From positions 10,870,501-10,934,500 of the forward strand of contig NC_051101.1 in the NCBI RefSeq assembly GCF_901709675.1: a stretch of 64,000 nt of DNA. Direction: 5' to 3'. Origin of the DNA: Syngnathus acus (taxonomy: Eukaryota > Chordata > Actinopteri > Syngnathiformes > Syngnathidae). Of this stretch, positions 1 through 13,600 are shown in pieces. Position numbers and translations under genes: made by a program. The notes beneath the pieces are model-generated. The model searched no databases and was not told the origin of the DNA. It worked only from the letters and a program-made list of their open reading frames with translations. Position 1 is the first letter of the stretch. Each line of letters begins with the position of its first letter.

Positions 1-1124
1 CTGTAATAAAAAGAGTGGAGAAAAGTTTCACACAGCTACAATCTGTTAATGATCTTTTTTCCTTTTCGCTTCCAAAAAACGAACCCTTTTTTACTCATAT
101 TATTTAGTCTAAGTCTATTCATTAATTTATTCATAAAATAGGTTAATAATTCATAGCATATAATAATTTATAATATATTATAAATCTCAACATAAGGTGT
201 ACAAAAGAAACTGTTTTATTTTCTTTTAAAATGTTTGTACACTCGGTATGACAATGTCCTTGCACAATACTTACAGTTGAATAGGGTGAAAATTACTTTG
301 TACAATTAAAAAAAAAAAAAAAAAGATTTGTCGCCCTACGTTGACAAGAGCCAGCAAGGATAAGAAGTCATGATGTAAGTAAGGATCGAGCTGGTCACTT
401 GTGGCTCCTGCATACACATTTGGTAATAATATAACATATTTACACTTGACAACCATGAAATGATGGTCATTTTACAAAGTTTGCTGTTAATTTAAACATT
501 CCCAAAACTACTATTTAATATATTAACAATTAATGCAAGAGGCTGCGATGGTTTGTGAGACAATAAAGGGATGGAGGGGGGGGGGGTGAATAAAAAGGCC
601 GAGTTCCTTCGTTAAAAACTCAAGTGGATCAGTTAAAACTGCAATGCTACACTCTTCTGTGTGAGTCCAGGTAGAAGAGGAAGTGGATGAGGAGGGGGGG
701 CGTGGCACATCAAACTTAGCAATCAAACCGTGCTCCCGACGTCGTAACCGACGACTAAAAAGACACAATGAACGAGATATGGATGACCAGCACACATCGC
801 GGACCCCGCCCGGAGTGGACCCTAGCGGCTCTCAAAAGTCCCGCAGGCGTTTTGACGAGTGGAAGCTTGGACCTCCGCGGATAAAAAGCAGCACCAGAAA
901 ATGAAGCAGACTGTTCATTGATCCATTTTCAACAGTGGAAAGTGTCAAAGGAACAAAAACGTTGGCTTGTTCTTGATTCACAGCCGTATAAAAAACACAC
1001 AAAAATGAAATAAAAGGCAAAATCGGTTCTTGGGGATTGGATGGGGAACCCCTGTCTTGTCTTCAATGGAGGATCATAAATAAAGCGTAGGTGGGTTGGG
1101 GGTGGGTTAGGCAAACGCGTGCGC
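1..1124 (-). other. setd2: setd2 3' untranslated region and flank
   Basis: This is the DNA downstream of the setd2 stop codon (1125-1127) on the minus strand. No coding sequence is recognisable. Several minus-strand AATAAA signals (TTTATT on the plus strand) lie at about 125-131 and 211-217, so the transcript probably ends in the AT-rich first 250 bases, or runs out of the window. The segment holds A- and G-homopolymers at about 307-324 and 577-586. The exact cleavage site cannot be fixed without transcript data. Confidence 0.5.
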
Positions 1125-4100
1125 TCAGTAGACGTCCGTGTCCTCCTTGGGTTTATAGACGGCACCGAACCTCTGCATGTACTTTTTAATGTACTCCTTG
1201 GTCTTGTGCTTGACGTTTTCGTTGCAGTCTAGGTCCTCGGGGTTGGTGCACGCCTTGAGTTCTTTGTTCATGACGCCGTGGGTTAGCTGTCGGGCAAAAG
1301 GAGAACGCGGTAGTAGGCGGGAGCGGCTCAGGCGATGGGAAAAAAGAAACCAAATGGCCCGCGTGATCACCACTTGTTTTTATCCTTTGGACTTTGATTG
1401 AGATTGAATCGTTTAATGGCAATTTACGTGCGTTATCGTTTACAACAGTTAACTGTGTCCTGAATGAGTGAGGTCATCCTTTTTTTTTTTTAATGTGCCT
1501 GTGTTCAGTTTCCGCCACAAGTGAGATCTTTTTTTTTTTTTTATCATTTACAGGTACTCATGTTTTAACAATTGATTTTTTTCCCCCAAATAATAACTAA
1601 ACCTGTTCAATCTTACCTTTCTTGCCAGGTGTTTGAAGTCTTCCGTGTTGCTGATGCGGCCGTGTTTGCAATCCGGCTTCCGATAAGGATTCAAACATTG
1701 CACGATAAACTGGGACATCTGAGTAACAAAAACGCACACGTGTTTAAAAAGTGACACAACGGCAAAAGCAAGCAAATAGGAGCGGATGCCTACCTCTTTA
1801 CGGAATGTCTCTTTACTTTTTTTCGCCAATTCGCTGGAAGTGTCTGCTTCAGCTGTTTTGGTTGAGAACTGTTTAAAAAAAACATTTAATACTATTCTTC
1901 ATTTGTTCAGGTTTCTATATTGCTCCATGCGACAGTCTTTAAAGGTGTAATTTGAACTTCCTTCAGGCCTTTTCTCAGCTGCACCGAGTGATGTTACGAC
2001 CGCAGAAGAGGTTAAAAAGTAGTAGTGCTGTAGTGGCCATCTATAATTAAAATCTCAAATAAACATGGCAGCCGGCAGCTCCAAAAGCGGCCATGGAAGT
2101 TAGCCGGGGCATCAAACAGCACCTGACGAAGCATGAGACCCCCCCCCCCCCCTCAGAACTTCAAAATCACCGTGACCACCACTCAGACAATAACGACAGC
2201 TGAGGCGCCAAGTGTGATGATAAAAAAACAAACAAAAAAAAAACAAGGACAGTAGCAAAGTTGTTTATAATAGGACCAACATGTGTCACATCTTCAAATG
2301 CTGTGACATGAAATCTATGTGACCTTGCATCTCAGTTTATTTTCACCCCCAAGAGTAACCAGAGACAAAAACATTTAAGAGAGCGCCACCAAAAAACAAC
2401 AACGACGACTTCTGGCTCGTCCAGATGCTTCTCATGATCCTCGGCGGTGATAGAAGTGAAGAAGAGGAAACAAATGAGGCGGTGGAAGACAAGAAAAGCA
2501 AATCTCATCCTCACTTTATGACCCTGAGCCCCCGGGGGACATGCAGCAAAGTGACGGGACAAGGTTTAGCGACCGTCTTTGTCTTTGAGAGACAAATATG
2601 CGAAGAGGAGGAGCTCATTAAAGCGGCTGGGGACGATGGCGCGATGACGTTTGTTCCCGTCCATAAAACACAGCTGAAAGTAATCACCAGTGCACCATCT
2701 TCAATGGCCCCAAACAACAAACGCTATAATCATGTTTCGCATCCAACCTCGAAACTTTCTGGGAAGCGAATGAAATAGCGTCCCGAAAAAAGGAAGATGT
2801 ATTTTTTTTTTTTGCACAGACATTCATCGAAAAACTCACCTTGGAAGGATTTTCATCATAAGTGGGTGTGCCCAGATCCATCTCGGAGTCATGGTCCAGA
2901 TTGGTTTCGCTGCTTCCATCCCAGGTTGGAGGATCCCACTGAGTTTGCCTAAAAGAAAAAATAAATAAATACAGGAAAATGAATAATAACACTTTCAAAT
3001 ATGGATACACTGTGAAAAGACATTACAAGTCACCTCGTGGTAATGTGGTAATAGTAGATTTTTCCTTCGGGGTCCCGTGCCACTTTCCAGTTAGGGGGTA
3101 GGATGATGGTTTTGGGTTTCGGGGGAGAGGGAGGAGGCAGATCTATCACATTGTTGGGTACGATCATTTCCTAGAGGAAAGAAACAGCGGTCTAATTTAC
3201 TTCCTGTAATTACTGCTTAGCCTGCCGTGGAAAAGGCGAATCATCACAATAATCATCATACAAGAAATATTATACATGAGCATTGTGGTTTGAAGTCTTC
3301 CATGACTTCATACTAGTCTTAATAGGAATTTAGATGTACACTTCCCCCTTGTGACCAAAGTAGCTTACTACAAAGCACTGTTTTTTTTTTTTTTGCTTGA
3401 ATTATTTTGGGCAATGTGACCCAACTGCTCATTTGTTGTGTCGACGCCCTAGATAGAAAAATATAGAAGAGAACATGAGTTGTGAATTATGGTGGCCTTA
3501 TTACCTGCTGGACCGTTTGAGAGGTAACGATGGTGGTGACTGTGCCACCCTGCTGCACCACCACGCCCTGCTGATGGCCAGGATACACAGTCTGGCCATG
3601 CAAGTAGCTGGCCGAGGGGTCAGAATACGCCTGCAAGAGCATCAAATAAAAACGGACTTAAAAATAGCCAATTTCTGAGAAGCTTTAAACATAATTATTC
3701 CCAAATCGATCCCGGTTTAAATTATATTATTCAAATAAATAATGCTTTTCAATTTAAATAGGCTTTAATGAATAGATGGATCAGAGACAGTGGAATCACT
3801 AACAAGCAATATCTACCACCTAGTGGCGAATAGTGTTATTACAACTCCAAACTGATCATGTATGATAGTGTCGAATTGTCAAAAATGATGGACTATTCCA
3901 AGAGTGGACACCTGGGGTCTAACCCGGTTGAGAACCTTTGTACTGTGACGACGGGCCCACCTGTATGACTGGTGTGTTGGTCTGAGGGTACGCGGTGGGG
4001 ATGCTGTAGATGGTTTGGCACGGCTGGCCTTGGTAGTAGATGGCCGTTTGCGTGGCGGCGCCCTGCGCCGGAGCCGAGGCGTACTGCTGCGCCGGCTGCG

Positions 4101-4561
4101 TCTGCACCGTCACTGCCTGCTGGGTGGCGGGGTCCCACAGAGTGGCGTAGCCCTGCTGGCTCTGGACCTGGGGTGTCGTCTGGGCGGGCACGGAGAGGAC
4201 AGACACTCTCGAGTCCTGGGCGGCGTCAGCGGGCTGGGCAAACTGCTGGGTGTCTGCAGGCGTGTGGTTGTCCGTGGTGATGTGCTGAGAGATAGTGGAA
4301 ACAGGAGTGGCTTGTGAAGTGGATGAAGGTGAGGGAAGCCCAAGCTCTGAGACAAGTCTTTGGGGAGGAGTCTGCTCATAGGTCATGTTGGGGTCAGCTG
4401 TAGGGGTGGGTAGTAGTACTTTGCCTGCGTTGGGGTTGGTGGGGTCCACAAATGTATGGAGAGGGTAACCAGGTGGGTAGGTGATGAAGCCAGAAGTGGA
4501 GGCATAGGCCAAGGCGGGGTCATAGGTCATAGGTTGGAGCTGCTGCTGCTGCTGCTGTTGC

Positions 4562-4605
<44 letters not shown>

Positions 4606-7600
4606 AAGTTGCTGTTGCTGCTTCTGGGCTTCCCGCTGAGCGACCTCCTGCTCAAACAGCTTCCTGCGTTCCTCCGTGGACAACTTGTTGCGCTCTTTGC
4701 TGCCAACTCCTCTCGGTGTCTTGGACGGGTCAAACCTGAAACGATCCACACGACAAAACAACACTGCTCGACATCCGAGGAAAGTAGGTCAAACGCTCCC
4801 GATGGCGGTAATTCTTACCGGTCCTCGGTGCGCCGGCTGCTCCGCTCATAAGAGGAAGGCGGAGATGTGGACCGTCGCCGCCGTCTCTCAGTGCTGCGCG
4901 GTGTTTTGTCTCGATCACGCTCCCTGTCACGATCTCGGTCTCTGTCCCGGTCCCGATCCCTTTCTCTCTCCCAATCCCTGTCTCGCTCCCTGTCCCTTTC
5001 CCAATCCCGGTCATGGTCTCTGTCCCTGTCGCGATCCTTTTCACGCTCCCTTTCACGCTCTCGACTACCGGAGGTGTTGCGCGGGGTCAAAGTCGTGTCA
5101 CGGTCTCGACTGCGATCTGTTTCGGGACAACCCGCTTGATATTAATCACACCGCATAAACCAATTGTCAAAATGATGGAAGAGCTGTAAAATTCACTTAC
5201 CATTGGCTTCCTTTTCTACCTGACTCTTCTTTGGTATTCTGTACACCTCCTGAAAGACAAGAAGCTACGTTGATGTCTGGCCATACCGACACAGGTGCAG
5301 TGGTTGGAAATTCGAACTTGAACCTTGGAACTCATTTGTGTGACTCTGAGCTCGCTCACCTTGAGATCCTTCCAGCTTTCCAACAGCCTGGCCGCCATGC
5401 TGCTAATGTCCAAAGCACTGACTTGGGGTTCTTGACTCCGCTCGCTCTCCACATCAGAAACGCCTTCCTCTTCATCCTGAGAAGGCGTTTCTATGGCTGA
5501 TGGATCTGTCGGTACTGGTGCGTCTTCAGCGGGCAAACTGACCTCGGGGGTGTCAGAGCTTGGCGGAGCGACAGGTACGGGTTCATCCAGTTGGGCCTCT
5601 GGGCCAGGAGGAGGATTTTCAGCCTCCGGTGGTTCTGTCTTGACCACCACCGTCTCTTCTACGAGTTGCTCAGTTGGAGCCTGAGAAATATCCATTTGAA
5701 CTGACTCGATCTTTGGGTCCTGAATCTCAACTGTAGGCTGGTCACCTTCCACTTCGGTCATTTGTGTTGGTTCCTGGATGGTGAGATCTTCTCCACTAGG
5801 TTTGTCAGAAACCTCAAGTTCCTTCTTGGGTTCGTTCACGTCCACTTTGACCTCGGAGGGGTTCTCCTCCAACTCAATTTGGTCTTTGACCTCTTCAACG
5901 GGAATTTGTTCCAGACTTTCCGAAGCTATTTCTGTCTCTTCCTGTTCCTGCACTTTGACGTCTTTCGCCTCCTCTTCTGGAGTTTCTTTCACGACAACAG
6001 CAGCTTCGATGACAGCGTCTACTTTATGTTGTTTGTCATCAGCTAGCGTACTTTGAGCAGATTCTTCCTCTTCATCATCATCTTCCTCCTCTTCCTCATC
6101 CTTGCCATCAGACGCTTTGCTGGCATCTGAGAGCGCACTGTCCAGACTGTTTTCACTGATGATTTTAAGGCGGCGGTCCACAGCAGGTTTGGAAGGGTCT
6201 CTGTCAGATTCTGGTCCCAATTTGGCGGAAGAACCATCGGGGGTGTTGAGGGGGGTCTGAGCACGGGAAGTGTTCTCACTGGAGTAACCGTCGATCTCCG
6301 TGGGCTGAGGGAGTGTTTTTGTTTGGGCCCATCGCTGAATGAAGGTTAGAACTTTACTCTCTTCCAGCATGTTCTTAGTGGAGATGGGTAAGACAGCCAA
6401 GGTCTTCATAATCTGGAGACAAATGGATTTTGCATTTGAAAAATTCAAATTCACCAATGAATTCACGAGAAGACCGCAATGATTTCTCACCTCTGATTGC
6501 AGTTTGATGTTATTGGCACTGTTGCCCTTTGCTTCTGAAATCTCCACCATAAAAATCCAAAGCAAAGACAAGCCGTGATGATCCAAGAACTGTTTCAAGC
6601 ATGACGGATTCTGCGTATCCTGCACGGCAAAAACACCCGACGATGTAAAGCAATTTGCATTTTGGACATTCACATTGTTTTAATGTTGATTTACGTATAT
6701 GAGCTTGAGACAGGTGAGTTTCTGCTCCATGTTTTCCACGCGGACCATAAGCCTGCACAGAGACACCACTTGTTTCCCATCATAGAGCCCTTCGCCGTTC
6801 TCTAGTAACGCCTCCAGCTCCTCGTCAACCTAAACGACAACAGGAATGATTGATAGTAAGTGAAAATTATTTTCCATTTGTCCAAATGATGTAAAAAAAA
6901 AAAAAAACAATGTCCACAAAATCTGAACTGACTGTGGTGAGAGCATTCTTCCGAGGACGGTCTTTCTTCATCTTCCCTCCAGCCGCACGGACGCTGACTC
7001 TGTTCTCCCCTCCCAGGAAACCTCTGCAGCTGAGAGCTCCACAAAAGCACTTCTGGGCTTCTTTCCTAAAATAGAAGAAAATGAAAGTTAGACAGAGAAA
7101 TACTTACGAACGCCTACACTTATGAACTTTTCGAGATACGAACTCTTGATTTTTTTTTGCATCCAAATAGATAGATAAATAAATAACTAAATAATAAATG
7201 AATAATAGAACAGTTGTTTTAGTTTTCTGTATGTTTTACACAGTCCGGCACGCATTATTTGCTTTTACATTGATTCCTATGGAAAACGTTCCTTTGGCTT
7301 ACAAACCTTTCTACTTACAAACCCGACAAATTAAGTTCATAAGTAGAGGTATTGCTGTACTGTATGATTTGACACATAAATAAAAAGAAGCAATACCCGT
7401 ATCGTTGAAACTGGTAGTCAAACGTCAGCTCCGTTCCTGCACTGACCGCCTTGGTGGTGAAGAACCCGACTCGAAGCTGACCGTTGACTGTCCACTGAAA
7501 TGAGATGAAAAATCAATCATTAGCAAAGAAGCATGTTAACAGAACAGTATGAGTAAACTAGTTCGGGTGGTGGATGAACCTTTTGGGTCTCACAGTTGGG

Positions 7601-10600
7601 CTCGCAGCTATGATTCATAAAGCGAGAGCAATTGCCTTTCAGCGTTGCGTCGATGATCTGGAAAGACAATGACGGTCAAGAATTTCTCATTAACACGAAA
7701 CTATGTAATAAACTTAATCTTACCTCGTTATTTTTTAGCGCCATAAAATAGTAGTGAATGTTCTTGTTGCGTGCGTATTCTTTGACTCGATTTTTGAACT
7801 CTTTATGGTCCAACACTTCCCCGCAGTATTCAAGCACAAAGGTATTCCTGCGAGAGAATCAAAACGTATGTCAAGATCACCCGGGACCTTCCACGATCCA
7901 GATGACACCTCGATATGAATTAGATCCTCACGATGGCAGGTCCTTAGCTGCACGAAGACCCCAACCCTTCTCTTCGGTGAGGATGACTTCAAAGTCAGCG
8001 TGCTGCTTCATTTGAAAGCGTCGATTTGAGCAATAGTGTCCATTCAGGCACCTCGACGAGCTACGGTCAAACAAATCGTCTTAGAATCTTTAGAGTTCTC
8101 TGTCGAGCTTTCTCAAAACAACGCCAGAGTTGAACTTACCATTCGATCATCAGGAGACGATTTAAACAGTCATCGCCGCACGCCAACATTCCCCTTAAGC
8201 GGTCCTGTTTGGGCAGTATGGGGCACTCGCACTGCATCCTCTTGATGTCGCGATGAGATTTGCTCTTCTTTCTACAAACATTCAAAAAAACGTTTGAAAC
8301 CGAAACAAAAAAAACCTGACGGTTTGGATTTGTGACATCTTACCGTTCGGTTAGGTACAGATTTTCTTCAATGAGGTCAAAATAAGGAGGCATCTTCTTT
8401 GCCTTGGCAAATTCTTTCCACCGGCTGGCGTCTTGAAAGTGCTGCAGAGTGAGTGATGGACGGACCACCTCATCTTTGACTTGAGTTTCTTTCGACTCTT
8501 CAGTATCCCCTTGACGTTCCTTCTTGGCGGTCGGTCCAGCCTCTGCTTCATTGTCCGAATCGGACTCGATCTCCGGTCGTCTTTTCTTGGGAGGGCCCCT
8601 GCTCCTGAGAGTCCTTAAGCTGTCCTCCCTTGGAGGGTCAGGCACGACCGGGCCCTTGCTGTTGCTGCTTATTTCGTGAGCTTGTACAAAACCCGAAGAC
8701 GCCCCTAGAGGTCCACTCAGGTCAACAGTCGCTTTGATTTGATCGGATGGTTTCGCCCGGCAGTAATCGTCATGGTCACTGGTGAGTGAGTCCGGGTGGA
8801 TTTCACCTGCGAGATCCTGATAAACATGGAGGTAGGGTGTTTCGCTTATCTGCCTGTCTGAGGTTTGGTGGTTCCAGGAGATATTGTGGTGTCCGTGTTG
8901 CTGTGGACTAGGAAAGCTTTCTGAAAGTTTAGATTGCGGTAACAATGGTCCATGACTGCTGTCTGGTTGTTGATATGTACTACTGGGCTGTTCCGGCTGG
9001 GAAAAACTCCAGCTTGGGTTGAATCCACGCCCGTCGTTGACACTGGCGGCAGAATGTTGGTAATGCGCGAGCATCAGTTCACCAGTGTTGGTAACGTACT
9101 GCTGGCCTCGCAATTGGTCGTAATGTCCGGAACCGACAAGGCTGAAATTACTCATACCTTGGTGGACATTGGGAGGACAAGTCACATACTGCTGCGAGAC
9201 AGCACTCGCGTTGGATCCTTCTAAGTGACTTGTGCTGTCAATCATATTACTTTGGGATTGACAAAGAGCACCGGTGTGGTACGAACTACCCTCGCGTCTT
9301 TGTTGAGAGCGGACTTGATATTGGACTCCGTGACTATTCGCATTTGTCACTTCATGACTAAGATGGGATTCGGAGATGAACAGACTGCAGGAGGACGATC
9401 CAGTGTCATGTGCTTCGCTCGTTACGGTCGAATTCTTTGGCACGACGACTACAGAATGCAGTCGTCTTATTGCCTCATCGCAATCAGAGTCGGAGTCGGA
9501 ATTGTCACTATCACTGGCCTCGCTCTGTCCTCCGCCGGCTTCGTGAGTGGCGAATGTATTTTTCGATTCGTTCTTGGGGGTATTCTCTTCAGATTTCTCT
9601 TGAACATTCCCATTCCAGCTCTCCATTTTTGTAGCCTGCGTCGCATCATTGTCGCACAGAGAATGTTCGAAGTTTGTTCTCGGAGCACGGTCGGTGACAA
9701 CACCTCGTAACGACTCGCCTCGATCGTAACTATCTGCCTGCTTTGGCTTTTCCATCTCCTGCCAAGGTATGGAAGATCTTTCAGATTCATGCGGGGCTTG
9801 TATCATTTCCATTTGATTTTGGGAGAATCCAAATTTCTTCACACACATTGTCTGCTCTTCACTCCCTGGCCCATTCTGCCCAACGATATCCCACCGGGAC
9901 TTTTTCGTAGAACTGCTCTGTTTAGCATTGTTCTCACTTGTACACAATTGCTCTGATTGCAGTTGTACGTTCGTTTGAGCTAGCTCAGAGGCCACGGCAA
10001 CATGACACGCATCTTCCGTCGGTCGACAGGTCTGAGTATCGGATGCGGCAGCTATGTCCATTTTATTAGGTAGAGGCGTTGAACCGTGAGTAGAGTCGAC
10101 ATGTTTCACATCTATACTGCACTCGATAACATCCCAACTATTGAATATACTTTCAGTTGGCGCATTCAAAGCAGAGAGACAATCCTTCACATTGTTTACC
10201 GTTTCAAGAGAGACATTGACATGCGCCATTGAGCTTTTAGCTAGCGCAATTTCTTTCTCCACCTCGAGACTTGTTTTTGGTCCATCCAATCTGTTACGTT
10301 GCGTCTCACTCAACTCGCTAACCTGGTGGTCATCTTGAGTTCTCTTTTGAAAACCATTTTTTTCCCGGTCACCGAGCAAAGTTGGTTTTGTGGTCGTTTC
10401 GAATTTGGATTCGTCATTGGGGCTCTGATATTGGTCTTCCGATTGTCTGTTATGCGCGCTGGTTTCCTCTGACGATCTGGAGCAAGCGCTGGGTTTAGAG
10501 TCCAACAGACTCATTTCGTCTTCTTTGCACGAGGTGGCCTGTGATTTTTTCCTTTGATCAGCCTCGTTGTCGCTAAAGCCGCCTTTCAGGCGATTTTCAC

Positions 10601-13600
10601 GTTCTTGTTTTTCGCTATCCACATGTTGAGCGGAAGAATTGGATTTTCTGTTGGTGTCTTGTGCATGATGGGTGTTAGTTTTATAATTTCTGGTTTCTAC
10701 ACCAGGGGAGCATTTGCGCTGGGGGTCAGAGTTTGCCTGTCGCTTTGACGTAGTCCTTTCTGACACTGAAGATGTTTGACTTCTTTTCGCTGACTCCGAC
10801 GAATGCGGCAAATCTGTAGATTTCGATGCTTTGTCCGATTTAGAGTAGGACGAGGACTTTGAATAGGTAGATGATCGACTGGAGTCGCTTGTCCTTGTCC
10901 TCGTCTTGCGGTGGTCATCTTCGGAGTCAGAACTGTCCCGGGTTCTGTCGTTGCGAGAACGAGATCGCCGTCGGTCCCTTCGTGGGGAACTCCGGTATGA
11001 TCTGCGATCGGAGTCGTGGTAATAAGACCTTTCCGAGCGGGAGCCTCTATCACCCCTCAATCTTTCTGATCTCGGGTGGGCTGAACTGGTTCGAGTGCCT
11101 CGAGATTTGGATCTTGATCTCGACCTTGATCTGGATCTCCTGCGATCTTTGTTTGATCGCAGCGAACGCGACGATGTGTATCGAGAATCCCGGTCCGATT
11201 TTGTATAGCTAGATGATCTTTCGTGATTCTCAGATCGTTTCGATGAACTTTTTTCCTTTTCTGCCCCTCGGGACCGAGACGGAGATCTTTTTGTTACTGT
11301 TTTGCTACCGCTTTCTGAATTTGTTTTACTTTTGGTGTCGACTGATTTGCGTCTGGAAGACATCGGGACTGGATCTTCAGGCTCAGTTCGCCTGTCAGTT
11401 TGCGACCTGGTTTTCCTTTTGTATACATTTTTATCCTGCTCATTACTGGAATTCTCTTCGTCTTTTCCTGAGGACGCAGCAGGTTTGTCGAGACTTGATA
11501 CGGTCCGGCTGTCAGAGGAGTGATGGTTGGAATCCTCAGAAGAGCAGACACTTACAGGATTCGGATGTGGCAAAGATGGCAAATTGGTCTCGCTGTTATT
11601 TGGTTTCTGCAAAACCAGCAAATTAGAGGTGGGCGTCTCCTCCGGAAAAAAAGACGTTAGTTTTTCTCTAGTCACGGACACACTGAGTATTTGCTTCTTG
11701 AAATGCATCTTTGCCAAGTCTATTTTCAGTTTAGCAGCAAAGTTTGGGACTTGGGAAGAAGTTTGCTCCGTTGGAACGGGAACTGCTTGAGCCTGTTTTT
11801 GTTCATTTTTACCGTCAAAAGCCCTTCCTTTGTCGACGTTGGGCTGTGATGAGGCAGCGGTAGCTTCAGTGTCAGACTTCTCAGGGCTGGAAGGGATCAC
11901 GAAAATGCTGTGCAGTGGCTTCTTGGTTTGCGCGAAGCTGAAGGACACTTTCTGACGACTCTGATCCTCCAGGTTGACCTTCATCTTGGTCCCTTTCGGC
12001 AAGAGATGGTTGGACAGCATAACTCTAGGAGATAGGCTTTTGATGAGAGCTGCCTTAGAAAGGCCCTCCACCTTTACCTAAAAACCAACAGAGAGACGCA
12101 AGCTATAACTGTTTGAATCCATTGACCATTTCAAACAATAAAAAGTTGCAGTGATAAGAATTTCTTAAAGTGATTCTCAAATGGTGGGTCCTGGACCCAT
12201 TTTGGGTGGATTGCGGACATATTTTAAGAACTTTTATGAGATAGGTTCCAGGGTGAAATTCAAATGTACTTACCGAGGCTCCGCTTCCTTCGTCTCTGAG
12301 ATACATGGCAAGAGCACGGAGACATAAAACAGAGAAGAAGATTTCATTAGTACACTGTACACAGGAGCAGAGGCATTGCATTATTGTAAAAATTGAACAG
12401 ACATTGTTGGTCAATCTACATTGGAGGCCAAATTTTGGCATAAGCTAAAAGACTATTCCTCGAAGCGAACCAACCACGAGCACAGCAATTGATATTATTT
12501 TTGCACGTTTTAGAGAAGCATAATTCCGTTAACTCAGCTAAGCACAAAAAAGTGGTGTAACTCGTCTGAGAAACAACAAGACGTACATGCAACTGTCACC
12601 TAGAGCGACGGCCTCGCTTCAAGAACGCTTTCACTGCCTTCAAAGAGATGATATTCCTTTATTTGTACCACACGGGGAAATTCCAGTATGCAAAAGACCA
12701 GCGTCCACCATCAACACGCAGTGAGAATATGCACATATCTACACAACCACAGTTTAGAAGCTATATGAACCAACACAAGCTCAATTGTTTGCAGCAGCCT
12801 ACTCAATCCTTAATGTGCATACTATTAGGATAGTGGCAAGTGGCTAACTGACAACATGAAGATGTTCAACATACAAAAAGGACTCCGATTCATTAGCTTA
12901 CGTTGCTTTTGTTCTCATTTGGCTGATAATTGTGCATGAGTGCTTTCCTTGGGCCAAGCTCAATAAGTGTGCTTGGTATCTGGGTCATTTGATCCTTCAG
13001 GATTTTTTTCCCACCAATTGCCAATGCAGCATTCAAGACGATACACTCATTAAAAAATGGGGCACTGAATGACTACAATTGTGAACAGATCACAACAGAG
13101 CTGGACACCTAGAAGACATTGGACTATTCACTAGTCCTCTCCACTATCCAAAAATAAAAATGAAGTTATCAAATGATGGAAGTCACTCCCCCGGACGAGT
13201 TGCTGAGACTTCATTTAACCACACGAGGTGCTTTGAGATTGCACAATTAACGGCCACCATACAAGCTAACACCTTCGGGTGACCTTCAGCAAAATTTGCT
13301 CCGATTTGTCTATTTTTTAGTTCTTGATGAATCATAATCCAATCAAGTCCCAAACCTAAAGAATCCAAATTGAATCAGGAGGTTCTCAACAATGCCCTGC
13401 CCTAGTGACGTCCACATTTTGGTTTTCAAACTAAACACCTCGCTCACAGCGACGTCTGTGTTGTCTGCCATCTAATACCTGATTTCTGACTTGAGCAGAG
13501 AGTCCATTGAGAAACTCGTCTAGGATTAGTGGGCCTGCGGACGTTGCTTGGCCAAGAATAATCCAAATCAGAGAAACGAACCCTCCAAAGTGACGCCACA

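Noticed and set aside
4456-4851. Plus-strand frame with a long leucine run
   Set aside because: It is the antisense of the setd2 CAG repeat.
12103-12441. 112-residue minus-strand frame around the setd2 microexon
   Set aside because: It is intron read-through. Only the 22 bases between the splice sites keep the setd2 frame.
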